From positions 1 to 26,967 of the forward strand of contig CAXNAD020000159.1 in assembly GCA_964200185.2 (NCBI GenBank): DNA of 26,967 nt. Reading direction: 5' to 3'. How positions within the stretch are numbered: the first letter of the stretch is position 1; each line of letters opens with the position of its first letter. Position numbers and translations under genes: made by a program. Below, piece by piece: positions 10,779 to 22,200 of the stretch. This stretch comes from Choristocarpus tenellus KU-1152. Its lineage: Eukaryota; Phaeophyceae. Below the pieces are notes generated by a model. The model was not told the DNA's origin, ran no database searches, and saw nothing but the letters and a program-made list of their open reading frames with translations.

Positions 10779-12768
10779 ATGCACGAACACAACATTAGAG
10801 AGACAGACTCCAATTGCCTTGGTCTTGTATTTACAGGGGTCCGATTTCACACACAACTAATGGATGATTTGTACTTGGTTTTATCACTGCTTGGTGCTAC
10901 GGTCCAAGCACATTGCTACTCCAAGAATGCTGGTCCATGCACCATGTGCATGCCTGTCTTGCTTGGAGGAGTGGAATGGTATACCTCTCTGTCTTCTTAG
11001 TGCAGTAGTGGTGGGTACAGCTCAGGGAAGCGGCACTTAATTCGTTTCCCATTTATTTAGTCTTAATAGGTTGAAATATTTTGTTGTGAGGTTCAACGTG
11101 ATTGGTATAGTAGTAGTGCTCAAAGTAGGGAACACAACTTTTACACGCACCAGCCAAACAAAAGAAGACTTGAAAAAATGACTACGAGATATATGTCTAG
11201 TTAGTTTTTGACCTGTCAAAGTGGATCGAAAATGATGTCAAATGTTTCTACGATGACGTCGAAATGATTCGGAAAATTGTTCGAAAATGAGGTGAGAAAT
11301 ATTCCACTTGATGTTCCCCAACCCTGGGGGTACTCCTGAAGGTCCAACTCCCCAGTGCACATCAGAGATAAGACTCAAAATACTAGCACAACAATTCAAG
11401 CTCATTCTTCCTGGGTTCACTGACACCTTCAATTTGTTGAGCGCTGACTTTTCGATGTCGACTGATGTGCCGTTCCTTATTCAAAAAGTTGGAACGAAAC
11501 AGGTGAAGAAAAACCATCAGGACAACAAGAAAATAGATACTAAAGCAAGGACCAGGTCACAGATCTTCTCTTCTGGGAGGGTAACAGGTCAACAACTTAC
11601 TCTACAAGTCAGACCAATAATCTTCCCTCAATACCTGGCCTATCCATCAATCCATCCCACATATTCGCATTACTGTCATTCATGTCTTGTCCTCCACGTA
11701 GTATCATACTATATAGTGGTAGCAATGAAAGCAGAATGATGCTTGAACCCACCTTTGTGGGCAAAGACTTCGAGTTTATATCTCTTCCTCACATGGAATT
11801 CCTCTCTTTTGTACGTAAGTTTATCCCTCTCAACAGAGCGTGTTCTTCTTTTTTTTGCGAAATTAATCTCTTGTGATGTGAGAAGACTCAATATTATTAG
11901 CATCTTTGGAAGTGAAGACCACAACAACGGTGGGGGGGGGGAGAGATAATCATGTCCTCTTTCCAAGAACATCTGATAATTTCACTGATCACTCTCTGTC
12001 GTTCCGTTTCTATTCCACATCTCTGGAACATATACTTTGTCACCAAAATATCCTACTCATTCGACAATGACCCATTAACATTCCATTGACTTGTAATATC
12101 CCATTGCCCCAGGAATTGTTCCATTGTCCCTGCAATATCCCATTGATGTTCGTGCGACTTGCACAGTATATTCCAACAATGGCCTTTAGCTATTGTAGGG
12201 AAGACCTTACACATGCTCTGAGAAACACTCCAAGAACGGGTAAGCAAGTGACAAGAGAAATCCTAACAGGGAGTACTGGTGCTCCCAGTAAACAGTACTG
12301 AAGAAGGGGAAATAGCAAGTAGTACTATTTTAGACACTTTGAACAAGAAAATGAACCGAGAAGGTGTGCAACCTACAGAAAAAGCTATATTTTATCCAGT
12401 GAATCTGCTCACGAGGATAAATTTAGGGTCAACGATAGGTGCATAAGGCAAGAATGATATACAAAAAACAAAACCACCTATCAAGGGCACAACAATCCAA
12501 CCAAACCAACATCCACATTTTCAATATGCCCTCTCAAGAATATGGCAAGGTCCACCCATGCATATTATATCTAACAAAAAAGACACATGAACATCCAATA
12601 ATACCAAAAATAGCTATTAGAAAGTATAATAAACATATCAAAAACATGAATGTGTCTGTGGTTATCGATGCTAACAATATAACAACACATAGGAACAAGA
12701 CCTGTTCAAGCGCAAGGATTAAAAAAAACTTCCTACAGTCATTGAAAGGGGGGACATGTGCCCTGTGA
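10779..12768 (+). other. Possible unrecognised gene or gene remnant
   Basis: Several + strand open stretches here read like protein but do not join into one frame. (a) 10779-11000, with VRFHTQLMDDLYLVLSLLGA, an acceptor-like TTTACAG at about 10838 and a donor-like GTATAC at about 10979. (b) 11308-11739, with EIRLKILAQQFKLILPGF and donor-like GTGAAG at 11503. (c) 11702-11814, with EPTFVGKDFEFISLPHMEF, ending at a perfect GTAAGT donor at 11815. (d) 12167-12239, with YCREDLTHALRNTP, then GTAAGC at 12240. (e) 12267-12446, an open stretch without Met (STILDTLNKKMNREGV). (f) 12439-12768. I recognise no domain. Options: a real gene whose exons I have not joined correctly, a decayed transposable element, or chance frames. 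Confidence 0.3.
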
Positions 12769-12868
12769 ACAAATAGTTAACATACCAAGATTCAGCACGG
12801 CTTTTTCAATGGAAAACGATCATAGACCTCTCTACTGCTACATCTTAGTCCCAAAACCTCAGGCACTG

Positions 12869-13242
12869 TTATGAGTCCCGATTGAGGGCAGAGGTAATAA
12901 CATCCTGAATGGTCTGTAGTGGTGGCTGGTATAGATCTGGGATAAACTGTCGCTGCAGTGCATTGAAAGAGTACTTGGGTCGACCAACGTTTTTTTCTGC
13001 TATCATCAAACGTACACCATGAGCACGTAGGACATTGGCCACTTTCAGAGCTCCGTTTGTCTCGGCTTCTCGCCATGTTACAGGGTCGGGCCCTGTCTGC
13101 GACGGTGGCAATACTGAATGTGAAGTTGATGGTGTGCTGTCTCCTCCCAGGCACTGTTGGTTCGGTGATGAAACATTGGGTTGTACATGGTTCCCAATGA
13201 GCAGCAATGCTTCTTCCAGCGTGACAGACATAGCTGTGCGAT

Positions 13243-13243
<1 letters not shown>
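12869..13243 (-). CDS. INPP4: INPP4 exon 12 (last): DRT half of the P-loop, C-terminus
   Basis: Residues 859-982 and TAA. Begins DRTAMSVTLEE, giving the Arg of the CX5R signature, and holds the family's C-terminal motif KNVGRPKYSFNALQ (942-955) and LYQPP. Residues about 879-912 (Ser/Pro/Gln-rich) look like a lineage insert between these blocks. The acceptor TATATAG is formed by a (TA)n repeat. No AATAAA was seen just downstream of the stop. Confidence 0.93.
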
Positions 13244-13281
<38 letters not shown>

Positions 13282-16200
13282 CAGCAAATATGAAGGGATG
13301 ATTAGTGTTGAAGAGTTGAGTTTAACACGTGGGTATGCGAGTCATGACATCAAGAAAAAAAAATGAACATGTAGAGGATTAAGTCGAGGAATCACTATTT
13401 CAGTACACAGTGCCCACAAGGGTTTGGTGGATTTGTTGATGCAAGATAAGGTTGCACAGTCGATGCGTAAGTCAAACGAAGAAATGATGACACTCCCTGT
13501 TACCCTATCAGCAATCAATTCCAATTCCTAGCAACAAAATCTATTGTAGGCCTCACTTGATTCTACTGATTGACAGAACTGAAAGCATGGGCCAAATGGG
13601 AACCTTGTTAGTCCTTAATAGTACTGATAGGAGAAGTTGTAGGATGTGCTCGGTCCAATACTGGGCAATACTTCTTCGGTAGAAATGGAGGCAATTCTCA
13701 ACCAATGGCATTGCTTCTAGGTGATGCATGCTGCACATTATACCTTTGCCTGATGCAGTCTTGTGTACAATTTTAAAGGTCCAACAATGAAATGTTTTGT
13801 CGCCTTATTCAGGAACTCATAGACGTATCTACAACTGTATTGTGTTGCTCTCATCTTTGACCTGTGCTAGCATTCACCCAAACAATCATAGGTGTCAGGC
13901 CAAAACAGGGGGCAACAACCCAACTTCCATATTATCAAGTACTCAACACAATCAAACAGGTGATCATCATCCCCTATCAAGACCCTTACCTTGCCGGATT
14001 TGCAGAAGGTGACCCTACCCCCCCCCAACCTCCTCACTGCAAGCTGTGCCTCCATCAGAATGGCCATGTTCTTGTGATTGACCTTGTCATGACACACGGC
14101 AGACTCCAGCTCACAGAGCATTGGGTGCATTCTTTGAGCAGGAGCTGACACTCCAGACATAGAGCGTAATTTTTGACCCACATCGTCAACCTCCTTGTCA
14201 GGGACTGAACATGCTAACCTTTGCCCCAACAGGTCCTGAGATGCCTCCCCTGAAACAGCATCATCCCCCATGGCATCAGCTGTAGGAGGACCACTCCCTT
14301 GGTTTCCTCCAGCATCTGGGGGGAACACTTTGTGGCAATAATCATTGAGCTTCTCCAGGTTCTTAACATTGATGTCAGCTTGAAACGATGCCTTCTTATT
14401 GGATGGCCCCGATGCATTGGACATACTCTGCTGGATGTCAATTCCTTGAGTGAAAAGTACTGGGCAGATCAAAATCTTGCATCCACCGACATCTCCAGAG
14501 CCAACCCCATGGTTGATGACAGATCCAAAACTAGAGCCCTCAGTCGTGTCAGAACTATTCCAGAGCACTCGTGGTAGCTTGACAAGGGAGGACCGCCCCA
14601 GGCGGAATTGAATTACGTGCCCCACTATACCCACCTCCAACTCAAACCTCCCATCACCACAATTGCTGCCCACGTCATGTGGCAGCTGATCTTGAGTTGT
14701 GATTGGGGGGTTATCTGGTGTTGCTGGCACGACCTGCTCAAGTTCAGATGGCCGGAGGTGGGGGATGGAGGGAGGGGGGCAAGACTCTTGACCAACATGA
14801 GAGTTAAGTATCCATGTCTAGCTGTAGTGACAAGAAAAGGTGCTTTCTAGACGATCAAGCCCATGTCCCACTTCTGAGACTGCGGCACCAAATTCCAAAG
14901 TGTACTATCTTCAGGCTTATGAAGATTATGTTCAAGTACACTCCACAAGAACAAAAACACACAATACATCCTCAGTGTCGCGCTCCAGCACCTGCAGTGT
15001 GTACTTGGATACCATGTCGAGGGCAATTACAGTGTCTTCCACCATGCCGTGCTCCTTACCCTGGATACTAAGCAGGCCCTGCCAATTTAGCAGTGTTGGG
15101 GATCTCAACAGTTAAGGTTACAAGCTGTTCTGAAGGACAAATACTACATCAGTTCTGCACGCCATAGGGGAAGTTGTGCAACAAATTGCAGCACCCTGTG
15201 AACATATCAAGAAAGAGGAAAGGGTTAGGGTTGGCGTGGTGCCACTGCGATGATGATGATGGAATGAGAGGTAACAGGATGGATGTGCGACAAGGTGGTC
15301 TGGATAAAATCCACAAAAGCATGACAATGATAGGGTGCAGCAAAGGGCAGATTAAGAGAGATGCAGCCAACAACAGGTAAAGGATGTGGTACAAGGTACA
15401 CAATGCAATACTCTAACCAACACTTGATAAATGCGAACACTAGGGTACATGTGACGTCCCACTCCCCTAGCTCCTCAAGTTAGAATACTTGACATATGCT
15501 ATGTTATGCTGCCAGAAATTACATACACCTGCAATAATGTCAAGGACAATCATGCGAGCATGGTGGCATTGAAAATTTCAACCCAAAATCTGCCATGACA
15601 AGCTGCTTGTTCAATCACCTCAACAAAAAGCACACCATAACAACAGCATTGCGAGCATTTCCCCACACACTATTTCCAGCGTGGATTTTCTTGGATCATG
15701 TTGTATTTCATGAGCAAAATTTTGTACACAACAGAATAGTTCTTGCTATTAATAGGATGAGCCAGTTGTTGACATTTGGTCAGCGGGGAACCAACAGCTG
15801 GTGTACATGGATGAAAAAGCAGTGTTTTACATCTTTGCAGGAAAAGGCAAACACACCTCCTTTCACCTCTTCTTCTTGCAACCCTAACCCTAACCCTAAC
15901 CCTAACTAACCCTAACCGTAACCCCTGCATATCTAGAATAACTCTAAAGGGAACGATAAACAACTCATGACTATTTTATTGCTCCAGTATTATTCTCAAG
16001 TTCAAACATCCATATATATATATACATATGTCTATGGGAGAGCTAAGGATACACCTCCACAGCCTCGGGGTTGGGGATAGGGTAGTCCCTACCTCAAATC
16101 CTATGAGGAAGCCATGCTTAATCCACCTTGAGGCCATTCCCTCAGCAGTGGAGCACCCCCCAGCCTCCAAGTTGAGTGTGCCCCTGATCAGCAGCAATTC

Positions 16201-19200
16201 ATAGGCAACAATTCAGGATTATTGAAAATGCCAAAGATCGTCCCAACAAAAAAAAATAGAGATATAGAACTCCAGTTGTGACTTGCTCATCACCTATTAT
16301 TTACGGCACCAACACATAGATATATGGGAGCAACCTTTTGAAACATTTCTAAGATTAAAGGCGGGTGCCATCATCACCAACGTCAAGCCACTCGTCTCAA
16401 ACTCCATCATCTAGTCATCTCTATCGCTTACAATAAACCATCTACAACCCTAGAGCCTTTGCTATACATTCTCTAGTCACAAGGAGTACATTGTACGATT
16501 TTATATAGGGTTAGGGCATCATTAAAAACTTGATTCAAACAAATCCATTAATTTCCTGCAAATGGAACTGTACATACTTCACAAGCACACACACCAGATA
16601 CTCACACTCACACTCACACCACCTCCTAAGTCTATGGAACCAGTGCATTACCCTTAACCCTAACCATTCGAAGACTGGTAGCAATCAAGATACATACATC
16701 AACCCCAGGCGTGAACTCTGTATCCCTGAAACAGAGCTCAAAATCCGAGTAAGAAATAAAAGAACTATTATGGAATATTCACCAATTCCTGACTCTAAAC
16801 CCCACCACGCTTGATGTAAATAGTGGAAATAAGTCAAAATAGAAAAAAAAAGGTGCGAGAGTATGGTGGTCTGGCCAATCACAGGGTGCGTGAGGATATA
16901 CAGATTTAGCTTTCTGACAAAAGATTCACAGTGGATGACAAAAGCTTGAAATTGGAGAATATAGTGGTACATTTAATTTCTTGTCCCAAAATCATGTGGG
17001 TAGAGTTCGTAAAAAATATATGTATCTAGAGAGGATGATCAAGGGGTTCTCTTTATTTAGCACTTCCAAAAATCTCTCCATACATTGAAACACACAAAAG
17101 AAGTCCATACCAACAAGTCGGAACCTTTTCTCCACTAAACCACAAGAGGGGTTATGTATATATGTATGTATACATACATACATACATACATACGTACATA
17201 CATACATACATACATACATACATCTACTTGCCAGGGAATGCATTTGCACCACATATAAGACTATGCTACTTTCTCTAATGACGTTACTATGCATGACATT
17301 TTGGAATCCACCTCAAGTCTTCACCTGGCCATCATCTCAAGCTTCACACAGAAGCTGGCAGCAGCAATGCTCACTGCCTGACTGCCCACACAGACACGCC
17401 TCATTGCAACCTCCACAAACAACAATTCGTACTCCAGCAACGCCTTCCTGAAAACATACACAATACAGAATATGCAGCAGATTCAGTAATATCATTTGAG
17501 CAACATCATTTGAATATAATACCACATTTGCAGCCAATGATAGTACACACACACACACACACAAATGGACAGAATCGCCAGTGGCACTTTGATGTCACAA
17601 TAAGAGGGAGGGAGTGGTGTGACAATAGAAAAAATTCAAAAAGAGAGGGATGCAGGTCAGAAAAGTACACACTCTCACTAAAGAAAAAGCTGACATGAAG
17701 AGCAACATGAGGGCAGTGTACTTTCCAGACATCTTGGCAGTTACACAAATAAGCAAGATGCCAACAAAGAAACATATCAAGGACACCAGATACACTTACA
17801 CAGACCCTGAGGTAAGGGGGAAAAAAAGTCAAGGGTTCACAACAGGCCGCCGCCAGGTCAACAGCAGACAGGGTTTCAAAACAACTAACTGGTAGTTGTT
17901 GCCGATTAGAGAGAATATTACAAGACAAGAGACCTACAATAAGAGGGAGAGTGTCAACATTAGCATCACCACCTCAACACCCAAGTGACTCTAGTACACA
18001 GTACATTTAACACTTGAAACCTGAAACCTCCTCACTCAAACTACTGCATCACCAACAAAGACATGCAAACCTGAGGGAGCACTTGTACTCCTCCACCTCT
18101 TGCAGCTTGCTCAGCTTGAGAAGTACCTTCTTTGTGTGTACCTCATTGTGTCTCTCTCCAGTGTGCACGCTCTCTGCTGTTGCCCTCTTGTACCTCTCAT
18201 GGCAGGCAAGAAGACGCTCCTTGGACAGTGCCAATGCATTCTATTCAGGAAACATAAAGAGTCACAAATTATGTAGTCAATGCTGAGAAAAACTACCACC
18301 TAAAGAACCGGTTGACCTATTTCTGTACTATACACTGCAGTGCTCACTTCTTCACACAAACCATTCAAACTAATGTACCCTAACCCTGAACTGAACTGAA
18401 AAAAATAAAAAATAAGCATCTCTGTACAGAGCACTACGCTGCACCCAAAGAACTACATTGTAAAAATCCCGTTGTGTGTAGAGGACATGCCAAAGAATGC
18501 ACCAGGTGTATAACCTCTTTCCCCTACATGCGAGCAAGGGGTAGATGGTAAACAAGGTAAGTTAGGTATGTTCCACCTCTTAGACCATGGGTTTGCATTG
18601 TTACCTGTGCTTCCAATTGACATGCTACAACCACAGATAGAGACATTCAGCAAAAGCTGTCCTCAATCTGGCATTCCTCCGCCTTAAGTTCAGAGGGCAG
18701 CTGTACCAATATGCGATCAATCAAAAAAGGAGATGTACCCTATGGTAGGCTGGCATGTCCACAATAGAGTATTGTCTAAATTAAACAAAAGAGGACACAG
18801 AGCACATACATATTGGTATTCCGCAAAATCCATGGAAGTATCACTTCCAACTTTCTCAGAGTATACCCACCAATATTTAGGCAGATAAATGTAATCAAGA
18901 ACAAGTCAAGAGCACAGAACAAGCACAAGCACAATGTGTATGTGAATTAACAATTTCAACAAGAAAAACACAAACACTACTTACAAATGATTAACTCAAG
19001 AAAAGGAAGTATGCCATAAATAGTGTGTGCCATGATGTATAATAGAACCATATTTGTAATATAGAACCATGATGCATAACAGTACCATATTTGTAATATA
19101 GAACCATGATGCATACCAGTACCATATTGGTATAATAGAACCATGATGTACAATGTACCATGGTAAATAATAGGACCATGACGTATAATGTACCATGATA

Positions 19201-22200
19201 AATAATAGAACCATGATGTATAATGTACCATGATAAATAATAGAACCATGATGTATAATAGTATCAACTCCCAATGACTCTTAGTCAGTACACAAACATA
19301 GGAATAGCACAACTGTGGAAGAGACTGCAAGCAGCAAGCGTTACCTCTTTAGATACCAGACCTCCTCCTGTGTATCCTCCCATGTGAGCTGCTGGAGCAC
19401 CTGTGGAGGTGAAATCATAGTGTGTATCCTTCCCAGACAATGGATCACGGACACTCAACACCTTTTCATGCAGGTCATGTCAATATGGAAGTCCACAAGG
19501 GTGGTGATAGTTGCAGTAAGAAGGGTAGGGAGAGGCCAGCAACACCCTAATCCTTAGGTAAATCAAGCATGAGACTGACTTCAGGGTGGGTACTGGGCTG
19601 ACGAGATAAAGGATATGTAACACATGGACCCATTTATCAAAAGAACTAAATGAAGTTCTTAGTTCAATCATTATTACTAATACAACAGGGTTAGATTGGT
19701 CAAGGCCGCCTTCATTTTCAACAACTTGACATAGGTAAGCATTCTTCAGGCACATGAATGAGTTGAGGACAACTGGCATCATCACCACTTGAGGAGCATG
19801 TCTACCTAACATCTACCACAAGCAGACTTAAATAAGGAGTCTTCTTTATCTGGTGGACACTCAGCACAGTAACAAACCAACTCTTAAGAGTCATATTCTT
19901 CATTGTTACAGTTCACCACAAACATCACCAAGAAACAATGATAAAGTCCCTTCAAACACTACCCACAGCATCAGCTCACCACTGTTTTCGATAATGTTCT
20001 GCCATCAAGATGAGGGAAATCCCCCCCCTCCCCCCCCAGCTAGCTGATCACTACAAGAAAAACAGCTAAGACAACATCAATTCAAACCATTTGCTACCTA
20101 CACAGCTGCCTAATTTGGTTGTGGTCAGCAAGTAACCAAGTACTCAAATAATCAAGTAGTCAAGCCATGCATCATGCAGCAGAAGACAAACTCCAAGGGA
20201 TAGGGTTAGGGTTAAGGTTACATCTGCAGGCACATACTTCAGTCTAGGGTTAGGGATACAGGAACAAACCTGGAGATGCAAATTGGTGGCAACGAACTGA
20301 AGGAGAGGATCCTTCTTCAACATGCTTGAACGAAAGTTGAGTCCTTCTGCCGTCTTCATCTTCCCGCAGTACATATCTACCACCTTGGCCACCTTCTCCA
20401 TGTGTAAGCACACCACCTCCGTATGTCTGTTCATCCATTCCAATGGATACTCCACCTTTTTCGGTCAACATACACACAAATACCCATACAAATACCCATA
20501 CAAATACAAATATATATATATATGTATATATATTGAGGAAAGGGGTACAGCTGAGATGGTCCAAGCCACTCCTTACAAAGCAATGCCAAAGCACTTCATG
20601 GACTCAAAACTTGATAGCAAGGTTGGTGTTTTCGCCTTTAGAGCACAAGCAGAGCACCACTAGAGCAAATCCCATTCAGAAATTGAGAAGAAAAAAAAAC
20701 TTGAATAAGGGTTAGGGTTAATAAGGACAGGGTTAATTCCAGTATAGTACAGTTCACTCCTAAAACGCACCAACAGGTCACCCCTTTTTTTATCTTCATA
20801 TTTTCAGCTTGGAGTTGGGGATATATAGACGTTAGAACTACATGGATTCCTCTAGTTCACTACGGCAGTGAGCCTAACCTGAACATCTAGTCAACTATTG
20901 AGGGTTCTGTATATTCTCTACCCTCACACAGGCGGAAGCGGTCACATAAACAACCTACGACAAAAACACAGTCACACATACCAGAAAACTCTAGCCCTAA
21001 CTCCAACCTTGACACCTGTTCCTAAAGACTTGAAACTTTTTAACCTAATCTGTTGACTTTGATAAACCTGTAGGCCAAGTGTTCTTACTGCACAGCCTCT
21101 ATGTACACAACTACATCAACAAGTTCGCAATTACAAGTGGAGAAAAAAGATAGTGAACTGTTGGATGAACTGTTGGACCAGTGCAGACTCCAAATACGAC
21201 CAAAATCAGCACACTAGAAGGTATTGACAAAAAAAGGTACTGACACATACCTACCGCACAAAGCAGAGCATGTGGGTGTGAGCCTGAGGAGGGCATGTAA
21301 CACAAGATAATGATCCTGCGGTATACTTTGAAACTATACCCTCCACCACACCCTTACACTAACCTCCCGTGGTATAAAGTTTCCTGGATTACACTGCTGA
21401 ATTGTTACAAGACAATATTCATGCCACACAACCTGCTGGATGTATCTGTAGGAATCTATGTATAAATGTTCTACTGAGTATATGTGTTATGTGTGTGTGT
21501 GTGTGCATGCATGCTCAGCAATGAAATAGACTCCAAAACGAACCATCTCACCTCTTTGATAAGAGTTGCCATATAGTTCATGTCTACAGAATTCATGCCT
21601 GCTCCCCCCCCAATGCTCTCAATCCAGTCATAACACGACTGGACTGTGACATCCTTCACAGCTTGCAAGTCCATTGTGGACAAGACCTAGTTTCAGACAA
21701 CAAGGCATGCCATCTTTTAGAAAAAAAAAAAAAAATCATGGGCATTAGGGGTAAACATGGGAAGGTACAGGGCAAGATAGTCTACTCCACCGTAAACCAT
21801 AGAACGAAAAAAAAAACGAACAGCATTCAGCACATGTGATCCCAGGAATATTGATAGTGAATGCGAGTACATGTACTATGGTGGCACACACGCCTTCAAG
21901 GATGGGCAGAATCACTTACACATCAACATCACATGGTAGGCCTCTGTGACAAGTGGCAAGCACACAACCACCAAAGTACCTGGTAATACAGAGTATGCCA
22001 CACTACTCCAGGAGAGTACCTGGTCAGTACATTTGCACTGTGCACCATTTTTATGATAGTACCACTCAACTAGTACTGGAGAGCAAATGTTACTGTGGTC
22101 CATGCAGCACAGAATAAAATGTTCAGTTACATCCGGCTCATTATCTCACAAATCGAAAGATGAAGATGGACCTTGTCCAAAGCCTCATGAACAGCACTTC

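Noticed and set aside
10316-12868. Functional link between the two convergent phosphatase genes
   Set aside because: Tail-to-tail neighbours in a eukaryote do not imply a shared pathway, and the sequence shows no shared promoter or motif.
13078-13287. 69-codon - strand ORF across the exon 12 acceptor
   Set aside because: It is a shadow frame of exon 12 joined to the (TA)n repeat.
18977-19330. 117-codon - strand ORF with repeated HHGSI-like peptides
   Set aside because: It runs over the 35 to 37-bp minisatellite, and similar ORFs occur in other frames at the same place.
19690-19812. Possible extra INPP4 exon (- strand, protein-like frame)
   Set aside because: Exons 5 and 6 join in phase and match the family without it; no good splice pair fits.
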